Assembly (NCBI GenBank): GCA_965200825.1
Contig: OZ241385.1
Coordinates: 2,666,001-2,730,000 of the forward strand
Source of the DNA: Bin80 sp026709335
GTDB taxonomy: Bacteria > Bacteroidota > Rhodothermia > Rhodothermales > Bin80
DNA length: 64,000 nt
Direction of reading: 5' to 3'
This document shows, piece after piece, positions 35,186 through 42,856 of the stretch (the stretch's first letter is position 1; each line of letters opens with the position of its first letter). The notes beneath the pieces were generated by a model, which saw only the letters and a list, made by a program, of their open reading frames with translations, did no database searches and had not been told where the DNA came from. The position numbers and the translations under genes are program-made.

Positions 35186-38100
35186 CACGCATCTTGCCAG
35201 CTTTTGACTCTTTGAGTACGTAAGAGTGGGGGAGATTGTCAAGTGCGCTCAAAAATGGATCAAACAACTCTGAGTAGAATCGTTGATCCACATCTTCGTC
35301 CGGCAATCGCAGAAACAGGCGTTGGTTACGGAAAGTAATTCGCGGAAGATGCAGAGATTGTCCAATCAGGCGCATGCGTGCCCCCAGAAATAGCTGGCAG
35401 GTGGATTCGGGGAGTGGTCCGAACCGGTCATGAATCTCTGTTTCCAGGTCATCAAGCATAGAAGGGTCTTTTGCCTCTCCAATTCGACGATATAGGGACA
35501 AGCGTTCAAGGTCACTGCTTACGTAGGGTTTAGGGAGGGAGGCATTCGTTTCAAGGTCCACCGTGGTGTCTTCAATCTGGGGGAGTTCAACATCCTTGAA
35601 AATCTCGGAAAAATCTTCGTTTCTCAGCTCTCGGACAGCTTCATCGAGCATTTGATAATATGTGCTCAGTCCAAGGTCTGCAATAAACCCGCTTTGTTCA
35701 CCGCCAAGGATATTCCCTGCTCCACGAATATCCAGATCTCGCATAGCAATATGGAATCCGCTCCCTAGGTCGTTGAATTGTTCAATTGCCTGCAGGCGCT
35801 GGCGAGCATTCCTGCTCAGAGCATGGATAGACGGAACCAGCAGGTAACAGAATGCCTTGCGATCACTGCGCCCTACCCGTCCTCGCAATTGATGAATTTC
35901 AGCCAAGCCGAATAAGTGAGCACGGTCAATGATGATCGTGTTAGCATTTGCAATGTCAAGGCCATTCTCCACGATGGACGTGCATAGCAAAACATCAAAC
36001 TTATGATCGACAAAATCTGTCATGACCCGCTCAAGCTCTGCGGGGGTCATCCGCCCATGGCCGATCCGGAAGCGAATTCCGGGCAGGAGTTCCTGTAATC
36101 GGGTGAGCAGGTTATCAATAGAGGCGATCCGGTTATGGATAAAAAACACCTGTCCCCCCCGATTTACTTCATGAAGAATGGCGTCACGGATCAGCGTCCA
36201 GTCGGAAGAGTGGATTTGCGTCTGAATGGGTTGACGATTTGGCGGGGCCGTACCAATAATTGAGAGATCACGAGCTCCAATGAGAGAAAACTGAAGTGTC
36301 CGGGGAATCGGAGTGGCCGTGAGGGTTAATGTATCCACGTTGACACGAAGTTCACGCAACTTTTCCTTGATTCTGACCCCAAATCTTTGTTCTTCGTCCA
36401 CGATCAATAGACCAAGATCATGAAAGGAAACGTCTTTGGAGACCAATCGATGCGTACCGACCAGAACATCCACCTTTCCCAGCTTTACATCGGATAGCAG
36501 TTCGCGGGCCTTGGCGCCGGAAACGCGCCGAGAAAGTACTTCAACCCGCACAGGGAACTGTTCCAGGCGCTTACGGAATGTGAGATAGTGCTGCTGGGCC
36601 AACACGGTCGTCGGAACCAGGATCGCAACTTGTTTCCCATCTTGAACAGCTTTGAAAGTAGCGCGAACCGCCACTTCGGTTTTTCCAAAGCCAACATCCC
36701 CACAAACTAGTCTATCCATCGGAGTTGGAGTTTCCATATCGCGTTTTACCGCCTCGGATGCTTCATACTGATCCGGGGTATCCTGCCATGGGAAAGATGC
36801 CTCGAGCTCTTTTTGCCAAATTGAATCAGCCCCAAAGGCATACCCGTCCGAGGATTTACGCTGTGCGTAGAGGCGGATCAGGTTTCTTGCGACATCTTTA
36901 ATTCGCTTTTTGGCACGACTCTTTGCCCGTTCCCATTGTCCGGTACCCAAGCGTGTCAGAGAAGGGACCTGGCCATCTTTTCCCGCATATTTGCTCAGTT
37001 TGTAGAGCGCATTCACATTTACAAACAGAACATCGTCGTTTGCATAAATGAGTCGGACGGATTCATGAGGACGTCCCTTGACCTTGATGGTTTTGAAGCC
37101 GGCGAATTTTCCAATCCCATATTCTTTGTGTACTACAAAGTCTCCGGGTTTCAGGTTATGTAGTTCCTGAAGACGGATACCACCGGTTCGGGAAGTTTTT
37201 TTCGCACGAGGCCGAAAATACCGCCCAAAAATTTCATGATCAGTATAAATCGCAAGCCCCATGTCCGGTAGGGTAAACCCCCGAGAAAGTGATGCCACCA
37301 GAAAGGTCAGTCGCCCGGAGCCTTCGAGATCTTCCAGCAGTGACTCTACGCGTCGTTGTTGACCGGAACTGTCACAAATGATGTAAGTGTGGTTGCGGGA
37401 TCTTTGAGTCAAATCTGTACGAACCTGGTCCATTTGTCCACCGAATGGGGGCTGGGGAGCTCCTCCTACCTCAATCAACGTCGCAGAACGCGTATGTGTA
37501 CCGTGAAAATGAGCCCTGTCTTTGGATGACCAAATAGGAGGAAGTTGTTCAGGTGAGAGGTATCTGGAGTCTGGATCAGGACACTCTATGCCGGATTGCA
37601 CCCTTGCAGTATATTCCTCTTGAATTTCGGTCCATAGAGCATTTGCACTCTCTGTAAGACGCGATTCTTCAAAGAGAACCAGAAGGGAATCCTTGGGGGC
37701 GACTTCCAGTAATGAAACCCAAGGAATTTTTTCGGCGACATGGGTTGGTTGGGGAACGAGTCGGGCGCTTTCCAGGCGGCTTACAGATAGCTGGCTTACA
37801 GCATCAAATTCACGAATGGATTCCAGCTCATTGCCGAAAAACTCGAGACGGAGTGGAAGTCCACCCGAAAAAGGGAAGACGTCAACGATTCCACCACGCC
37901 ATGCCAGTTCACCCGCTTCATGAACGAAGGGGACACGGGTAAATCCCTTTTCTTTGAGCAGATCTATGAGATAGTCCGGCCGGATACGCTCCTGTACACG
38001 TACTGTGATGGACTCGGCAAGAGTTTTTTCCGGGGCAGGCATTCGCTCAAGAACGGCCTTCAGGCTGGATACAATCAGTGTCTGAGCGTGAGTATCTAGT

Positions 38101-38441
38101 TGCTGAAGTATATCATGGCGTCGAACCATGGGGGTAGTATCCTCAACCTGCTCGGTGTCGTATGGAGATGATCCAAACGGAGGATACAACAGGCTTGGGA
38201 GATTCAGTTCCACTAAATCCCCGTGTAACAGGCGCGCATCCTCCGGATCCGGGAGAATGCAGACCATCGAACGTTCGGTCCTCCAGGCATGCTGAAGCAA
38301 AAAAGCAGGCAATGATCCAGGTGTATTCTGCAACATGCACTCCCGATTCCCCACCCGATCCATGCACCAGTCAGAAAATGCCTGAAAAGACAGGTTTTGG
38401 CAGATCCGGGCCGACAGTCTTTGTAGTGGGTTCTCAGACAA
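35067..38441 (-). CDS. mfd: Transcription-repair coupling factor
   Basis: 1124 residues with Mfd architecture: UvrB-like N-terminal domains, RNA polymerase-interacting CarD-like region (LKPGDFVVHKEYGIGKFAG, about 435-453), and RecG-like helicase motifs: GDVGFGKTEVAVRA (about 590), LLIVDEEQRFG, LTATPIPRTLQFSL, and QLRGRVGRSDRKAFCYLL. The C-terminal TRCF domain ends with RAIVQGIPTVGVAHS. Mfd displaces stalled RNA polymerase and recruits UvrA; uvrA itself is at 49819. Its last 119 coding bases lie opposite the rsmG 3' end, an unusually long convergent overlap. Confidence 0.96.
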   Translation of the reverse strand: MSENPLQRLSARICQNLSFQAFSDWCMDRVGNRECMLQNTPGSLPAFLLQHAWRTERSMVCILPDPEDARLLHGDLVELNLPSLLYPPFGSSPYDTEQVEDTTPMVRRHDILQQLDTHAQTLIVSSLKAVLERMPAPEKTLAESITVRVQERIRPDYLIDLLKEKGFTRVPFVHEAGELAWRGGIVDVFPFSGGLPLRLEFFGNELESIREFDAVSQLSVSRLESARLVPQPTHVAEKIPWVSLLEVAPKDSLLVLFEESRLTESANALWTEIQEEYTARVQSGIECPDPDSRYLSPEQLPPIWSSKDRAHFHGTHTRSATLIEVGGAPQPPFGGQMDQVRTDLTQRSRNHTYIICDSSGQQRRVESLLEDLEGSGRLTFLVASLSRGFTLPDMGLAIYTDHEIFGRYFRPRAKKTSRTGGIRLQELHNLKPGDFVVHKEYGIGKFAGFKTIKVKGRPHESVRLIYANDDVLFVNVNALYKLSKYAGKDGQVPSLTRLGTGQWERAKSRAKKRIKDVARNLIRLYAQRKSSDGYAFGADSIWQKELEASFPWQDTPDQYEASEAVKRDMETPTPMDRLVCGDVGFGKTEVAVRATFKAVQDGKQVAILVPTTVLAQQHYLTFRKRLEQFPVRVEVLSRRVSGAKARELLSDVKLGKVDVLVGTHRLVSKDVSFHDLGLLIVDEEQRFGVRIKEKLRELRVNVDTLTLTATPIPRTLQFSLIGARDLSIIGTAPPNRQPIQTQIHSSDWTLIRDAILHEVNRGGQVFFIHNRIASIDNLLTRLQELLPGIRFRIGHGRMTPAELERVMTDFVDHKFDVLLCTSIVENGLDIANANTIIIDRAHLFGLAEIHQLRGRVGRSDRKAFCYLLVPSIHALSRNARQRLQAIEQFNDLGSGFHIAMRDLDIRGAGNILGGEQSGFIADLGLSTYYQMLDEAVRELRNEDFSEIFKDVELPQIEDTTVDLETNASLPKPYVSSDLERLSLYRRIGEAKDPSMLDDLETEIHDRFGPLPESTCQLFLGARMRLIGQSLHLPRITFRNQRLFLRLPDEDVDQRFYSELFDPFLSALDNLPHSYVLKESKAGKMRAIVQGIPTVGVAHSVLCQLKERITSPEQEIERSVTPASV

Positions 38442-38461
38442 ACCAAAAGGGTGGAATCAAA

Positions 38462-38477
38462 TGTTTCACGTGAAACA
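38462..38477. other. parS (ParB-binding centromere site), copy 2
   Basis: The same perfect palindrome TGTTTCACGTGAAACA, in the short gap between the mfd start (38441, minus) and the murQ stop (38496, minus), 21 bases upstream of mfd. Two exact matches in 4 kb strongly support a centromere cluster close to the replication origin. A bound ParB could also affect mfd transcription; that part is inference. Confidence 0.9.
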
Positions 38478-38495
38478 ATACGGGTTCAGTGCGGG

Positions 38496-39410
38496 CTATT
38501 CCAGTGCACGGCGTACAAATCCGTCCGACTTTTCCAGTCGGGCCAGTGCGTCCTGTTTTGAAACGCCGGCAAGAACCATGACCAATGCGGTTTTTACGTG
38601 GCCATCGGCAGCTTTCAGGGCTTTGGTTGCCTCGTCATAATTAAGGCCGGTGACAGTCATGACGGTGCGGCGAGACCGTTGGGTCAGCTTTTCGGCGGTC
38701 ATTTGCAAGTCTACCATCATATTCTGATAGACTTTTCCTAGTCGGATCATTGAAGCAGTCGTGATCATATTGAGGACAAGTTTTTGCGCCGTTCCACTTT
38801 TCATGCGTGTGGATCCCATAATCACCTCTGGTCCCACAACGACACAAACAGCCACATCAACATCTAAATCGAAGGTGGAGCGTGGGTTGCAGGTGATGAA
38901 AAGTGTTTTACAGCCGATTTCGCGTGCATGGGTAACGGCCCCTACAACATAAGGTGTACGACGGCTTGCGGCGATGCCACAAACTACATCCTGGGCACAT
39001 ACTCCTGCGGCGACGAGCGCATCTGCGCCATCCGAGGCGATGTCTTCTGCACCTTCCTGGGATCGAAAAGCAGCTTCCTTTCCGCCAGCGATGATACCTT
39101 GAATATCTTCAGGAGAGGACCCAAAGGTGGGAGGGCATTCGGATGCATCCAGGATTCCAAGGCGTCCACTGGTACCGGCTCCAATATAAAACAGACGGCC
39201 GCTATTTCGAAGACAAGAAGTCACGATTTCCACGGCTTTTGCAATATAGGGAAGCTCTTGCTTTACCGCCAGCGGGACCCCCCGATCCTCATTGTTTATA
39301 ATAGTGAGAATCTCTTCCACGGAAGCATTGTCAATGTTCAGAGAATTAGGATTGCGCTGCTCGGTAGTCAGGCTCTGGAGTTCGTGAAAAAGAGGTGGAG
39401 GAACAGACAT
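38496..39410 (-). CDS. murQ: N-acetylmuramic acid 6-phosphate etherase
   Basis: A 304-residue SIS-domain protein. Visible motifs are the phosphosugar-binding YIGAGTSGRLGILDASECPPTFG (as YIGAGTSGRLG, then ILDASECPP) near residues 77-98, GGKEAAFRSQEGAEDIA with the catalytic Glu near 110-125, and STRMKSGTAQKLVLNMI near 205. MurQ cleaves MurNAc-6-phosphate to GlcNAc-6-phosphate and D-lactate in cell-wall recycling. No amgK, murK or PTS gene is beside it, so the MurNAc-6-phosphate source is not visible in the window. It is divergent from recF. Confidence 0.95.
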   Translation of the reverse strand: MSVPPPLFHELQSLTTEQRNPNSLNIDNASVEEILTIINNEDRGVPLAVKQELPYIAKAVEIVTSCLRNSGRLFYIGAGTSGRLGILDASECPPTFGSSPEDIQGIIAGGKEAAFRSQEGAEDIASDGADALVAAGVCAQDVVCGIAASRRTPYVVGAVTHAREIGCKTLFITCNPRSTFDLDVDVAVCVVVGPEVIMGSTRMKSGTAQKLVLNMITTASMIRLGKVYQNMMVDLQMTAEKLTQRSRRTVMTVTGLNYDEATKALKAADGHVKTALVMVLAGVSKQDALARLEKSDGFVRRALE

Positions 39411-39518
39411 TACTCATTCAAAAAAGTAAGACAGTATACGCGTTGTTCAAATAAATGAACCATGATTACGAACGAATTCACAGGATTTGCGTAACCTTGG
39501 GCTTTTCGGGAGGTTTTT

Positions 39519-40664
39519 ATGGTCTTGCGCTCTGTCCGTCTTCGAAATATACGAGCGCATGCTGATTCTGTACTAACTTTTGCACCCGGAATCAACCTGT
39601 TATACGGCTCAAATGGTGCCGGTAAGACAAACATTCTGGAAGCGGTTCATTATCTGTGTCTTTCCAAAAGCTTCCTGACCAGTGTAGAACGATACGTGCT
39701 TCGGCGCAGTACACCATTTTTTGAAATTGAGGGAGAGTTTGAGGGGACGCTACGGCGAGAGCTTACAATACGGATTGCCTTTGCACCTCGCGAGGGGAAG
39801 CGAATATTTATCAATGGAGCTCCTTTGGATCGACTAGCAGATATTGTAGGGGTGGTTCCTGTGGTTGTTTTTGCACCAGGAGATCAAAGTTTAACCTTTG
39901 GAGGCCCGGAAGAGCGTCGAAAATTTTTGAACAGCATGCTCAGTCAGGCTAGACCGGCTCACCTGGAGGATCTCATGAGATATCGGCGCGCCGTGAGGCA
40001 GCGCAACGAATATCTTGTCAAAAATCGAGGTCGCCAGATTGATGAGAGCCTTATTGCACCGCTGAACGCCATCCTTGCCCGTTTTGGCGGGCGAATCATT
40101 GCCTTGCGATCGGCTTTTCTCAAAACATTCGGTCAAGAGTTGAAACATGCATGGGAACGATTAGGAGAGGCGATTGAAAAGCCGGCGATCCAATATCAGA
40201 CTCCCATTCAGGAAAAAGAACAGGCCTCAGCCAAAGAAGCGGAGTCTGCACTTTTGTCCGCGCTCGCTTCCAGCACCCGCAGGGATGTAGAGTTGGGACG
40301 AACTACCGTAGGACCACATCGGGATGAGTTGATATTCAAGCTGGACGATCAGGAGGTTCGCCGCTTTGCGTCAACCGGGCAGCACCGATCCTTTGCAATC
40401 GCACTGAAATTGGCTCAATATCAATATTTGGATTCCCGACTGGAGGAAAAACCGATTCTCCTGCTCGATGATGTATTTGATTCTCTGGATCCGGATCGAA
40501 CGGAAGTAATTCTCGAATGGCTGCGAGATGAATCCACTGGGCAAAGCCTTCTTACTGCTGCAGACGCCGAACGATTACGCTCTCGAGTAGCACAATGGGG
40601 TACAGCCAACCGGTGTATTCAAATAGATCAGGGAGGGATTACGGAGAATCCGGCGGAGGAATGA
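39519..40664 (+). CDS. recF: DNA replication and repair protein RecF
   Basis: A 381-residue SMC-like ATPase: LRNIRAHADSVLTFAPGINLLYG leads into Walker A GSNGAGKTNILEAVHYL (about residues 31-47); RTTVGPHRDEL is the signature-side segment, and FASTGQHRSFAIALKLAQ (signature), then PILLLDDVFDSLDPDRTEVI (Walker B and D-loop) near 310-330. RecF loads RecA at gaps. It normally follows dnaA and dnaN; here neither is adjacent, so recF stands alone next to murQ. Its last 26 bases overlap the opposite-strand MaoC-like gene. Confidence 0.95.
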   Translation: MVLRSVRLRNIRAHADSVLTFAPGINLLYGSNGAGKTNILEAVHYLCLSKSFLTSVERYVLRRSTPFFEIEGEFEGTLRRELTIRIAFAPREGKRIFINGAPLDRLADIVGVVPVVVFAPGDQSLTFGGPEERRKFLNSMLSQARPAHLEDLMRYRRAVRQRNEYLVKNRGRQIDESLIAPLNAILARFGGRIIALRSAFLKTFGQELKHAWERLGEAIEKPAIQYQTPIQEKEQASAKEAESALLSALASSTRRDVELGRTTVGPHRDELIFKLDDQEVRRFASTGQHRSFAIALKLAQYQYLDSRLEEKPILLLDDVFDSLDPDRTEVILEWLRDESTGQSLLTAADAERLRSRVAQWGTANRCIQIDQGGITENPAEE

Positions 40665-41076
40665 TGGTTGCTCCACCGGCCAAGGCCTTTTTATTGTCTT
40701 CAGTAAACACGTTTGTCTCTGCCTTTACGAGGCGTCTGCGTTCAAGTTTTTCGATGATCTTGACCGAAACGCGTACTTCCGAGTTAACGCGCACAGGACG
40801 AAGGAATCGACATGAAATAGAGACCGCAACACTCCCCGGACCGGGGAAATCACGTCCAAGTGCCTTGGAGATGAGACCCAGCAGGAACACTCCATGGACA
40901 ATACGATCTCCAAAACGAGTGTTTTTTGCAAATTCTTCATCAACATGTAGAGGGTTGTCGTCTCCGGTGATTCGAGCGAAGGTCATGACATCATCCTCGC
41001 TAATAAAGCGAAGGAAGTCATACGAATCGCCTACCTTGAGAGAATCAAATGTATGATCAGATTTTTGTTGAGACAT
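40639..41076 (-). CDS. MaoC-like (R)-specific enoyl-CoA hydratase/hot-dog protein
   Basis: About 145 residues from the ATG at 41076 (MSQQKSDHTFDSLKVGD); a longer open frame exists but this start fits the family. The catalytic hydratase 2 segment is FARITGDDNPLHVDEEFAKNT, with Asp and His spaced by five residues (D-x2-P-x-H pattern), followed by FGDRIVHGVFLLGLISKAL. Such single hot-dog proteins hydrate trans-2-enoyl-CoA, feeding beta-oxidation intermediates into biosynthesis, or act as dehydratases in related pathways. The gene stands alone; substrate is not predictable. Confidence 0.85.
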   Translation of the reverse strand: MSQQKSDHTFDSLKVGDSYDFLRFISEDDVMTFARITGDDNPLHVDEEFAKNTRFGDRIVHGVFLLGLISKALGRDFPGPGSVAVSISCRFLRPVRVNSEVRVSVKIIEKLERRRLVKAETNVFTEDNKKALAGGATIIPPPDSP

Positions 41077-41163
41077 GTAAGAATGAAGATGTGCATACAA
41101 GCGTAAAAGATACAAAATAGAATCTCATTCTGGTGAATTCCTGCCAAAACGAACCGTCAGATT

Positions 41164-42141
41164 ATGCAGATACGTGATCGACTGATGCAACTGGAGGCTA
41201 CGCGTCGTGGCAGGTATATATTACGCGCTGTCCGAGCAGGCTTTACAATCGCCATTCTTGTATTTTTGGTATGGCAATTGCGGGGAGAAATAGAAATCTG
41301 GGATGTCTTTCACGGGCTACCGAAGAACCCGGGGTTTTATCTGCTACTGATTGTACTGTATTTTTTGTTGCCCTCCGTACAATTTCTGGCCTATCGGGTT
41401 GTATGGGATTTTCGCCCGAGTTCTGGCCTCCGGGCTTTCATTAAGAAGCGAATCCTAAATAAGGATGTTCTGGGGTATTCGGGAGAGCTCTACATCTTTT
41501 CCTGGGCAAGGGATCATGTTCAAAAACCGAGTCGAGTTCTCCTAGAGGACGTTCGAGATATGAACATCATTTCTGCAGCAGCCTCCACGGTGGTTGCAGT
41601 GGTGCTTTTGGTGTTTTTTGCTCTGGAGGGGCATGTAAATGTACGGGCTCTGATACCTGATGCCTATACAGTTCCCCTGATTGGAGGAGTGGCGATCACA
41701 ACGCTTCTTCTTCTATTGGTTCTCAAATGGAGGCGCCAACTTTTTTCAATGTCGTGGAAAGCCACTCGCATCATTTTTGGACTTCATGTTACACGCATGC
41801 TGGTTCGACAGGTCCTGGAAATCAGTATGTGGCATCTGGCAATGCCGGATGTCCCCATCGAAGTATGGTATACGTATGCAGCACTTACAGTTCTTGTCGT
41901 TCGGATCCCGTTCATCCCAAACTATGACTTGTTGACTATGGCTGTTGCCGTGAGTGTTGCAGAGGCAATGAGTGTATCCGAGGTGCAAATTGCAGCGCTG
42001 TTTGGAGCCGTTGCATTGGTGAATCAATTGATCAATCTGATGTTTTTTGCAACACTTTCTGTGCGCATACCGGAGAAAATTGATCCAATAAGTGTGACTA
42101 AACACCCGCTTGATGCGTCAAAAAAATCTGCACACTTATGA
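41164..42141 (+). CDS. Integral membrane protein of unknown function
   Basis: A 325-residue protein with seven or so hydrophobic segments, including AGFTIAILVFLVWQL (about 21-35), GFYLLLIVLYFLLPSVQFLAY (about 52-72), IISAAASTVVAVVLLVFFAL, VPLIGGVAITTLLLLLVL and two near the C-terminus. The overall pattern and the SGELYIFSWA segment resemble flippase-like membrane proteins of the lysylphosphatidylglycerol-synthase family, but I do not see enough to name it. It overlaps the next reading frame by a few bases at most and leads into a DUF3047 and an RND-type exporter gene, so they may form one operon. Confidence 0.7.
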   Translation: MQIRDRLMQLEATRRGRYILRAVRAGFTIAILVFLVWQLRGEIEIWDVFHGLPKNPGFYLLLIVLYFLLPSVQFLAYRVVWDFRPSSGLRAFIKKRILNKDVLGYSGELYIFSWARDHVQKPSRVLLEDVRDMNIISAAASTVVAVVLLVFFALEGHVNVRALIPDAYTVPLIGGVAITTLLLLLVLKWRRQLFSMSWKATRIIFGLHVTRMLVRQVLEISMWHLAMPDVPIEVWYTYAALTVLVVRIPFIPNYDLLTMAVAVSVAEAMSVSEVQIAALFGAVALVNQLINLMFFATLSVRIPEKIDPISVTKHPLDASKKSAHL

Positions 42142-42145
42142 GAAT

Positions 42146-42856
42146 ATGCGAAAGGCTGTTCTGCCTTCATTGATTCTTTTTGCAGTTATTCGCATCCCGA
42201 CTGCATCTGCTTTCCAGGCATTTGTGGTTGAGGACTTTGAGGGATATGAGGTTGATGGTCTCCCGTACTTCTGGAAAGTACCCGACAGGAGCTCACGAAG
42301 TCTCAGGCCGCTTCCCCCCGATCATGCAAAGCCCAACGATTTTGTCAGAGTAGTGATGGAAGAGACGGGGAAAGTTTTGCGAGCGTATACTCAGGGAGAG
42401 TCCGTACAAGTTGCCTTACAGCAAGGAAATGGTCTTGAATGGGACCTTAGCTATGCCCCCCGATTACGCTGGCGCTGGCGCGCTGATAAGCTTCCCGAGG
42501 GGGCAATGGAAAACTCTAGCAGGTTGAATGATACAGGGGCAGCTTTATATGTTTCCTTTGGGTGTAATGATTGGATTGGAAGACCGTGCACGATCAAATA
42601 CTCATATAGCAGTACGTTGCCGAAGGGCACGCGAGCCCGCTACGGTAAACTGCATGTACTGGTTGTCTCCACAGCATTGGAGGCCAAGGGGGAATGGATC
42701 GAGGTTGAACGGAATGTGGTTGAGGACTATCGTATGCTTTTTGGGAAAGAACCGCCCGTGAGTCCGCTGTATATCATGATCTGGAGTGATAGCGATAATA
42801 CAGATGGAGAGGCGGATGTGTATTTCGATGATATCGTAGTTCTGACTGGAGAATGA
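42146..42856 (+). CDS. DUF3047 exported protein
   Basis: About 236 residues from the ATG at 42146 (MRKAVLPSLILFAV), a signal peptide, 4 bases after the preceding stop. The body has DUF3047 features: VVEDFEGYEVDGLPYFWKV near the start, a core LRWRWRADKLPEGA, GAALYVSFG, and a C-terminal IMIWSDSDNTDGEADVYFDDIVV, a jelly-roll-like sugar- or ligand-binding pattern. It probably sits in the periplasm. Family function is unknown. Its stop overlaps the start of the next gene (ATGA), so both are translationally coupled. Confidence 0.8.
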   Translation: MRKAVLPSLILFAVIRIPTASAFQAFVVEDFEGYEVDGLPYFWKVPDRSSRSLRPLPPDHAKPNDFVRVVMEETGKVLRAYTQGESVQVALQQGNGLEWDLSYAPRLRWRWRADKLPEGAMENSSRLNDTGAALYVSFGCNDWIGRPCTIKYSYSSTLPKGTRARYGKLHVLVVSTALEAKGEWIEVERNVVEDYRMLFGKEPPVSPLYIMIWSDSDNTDGEADVYFDDIVVLTGE

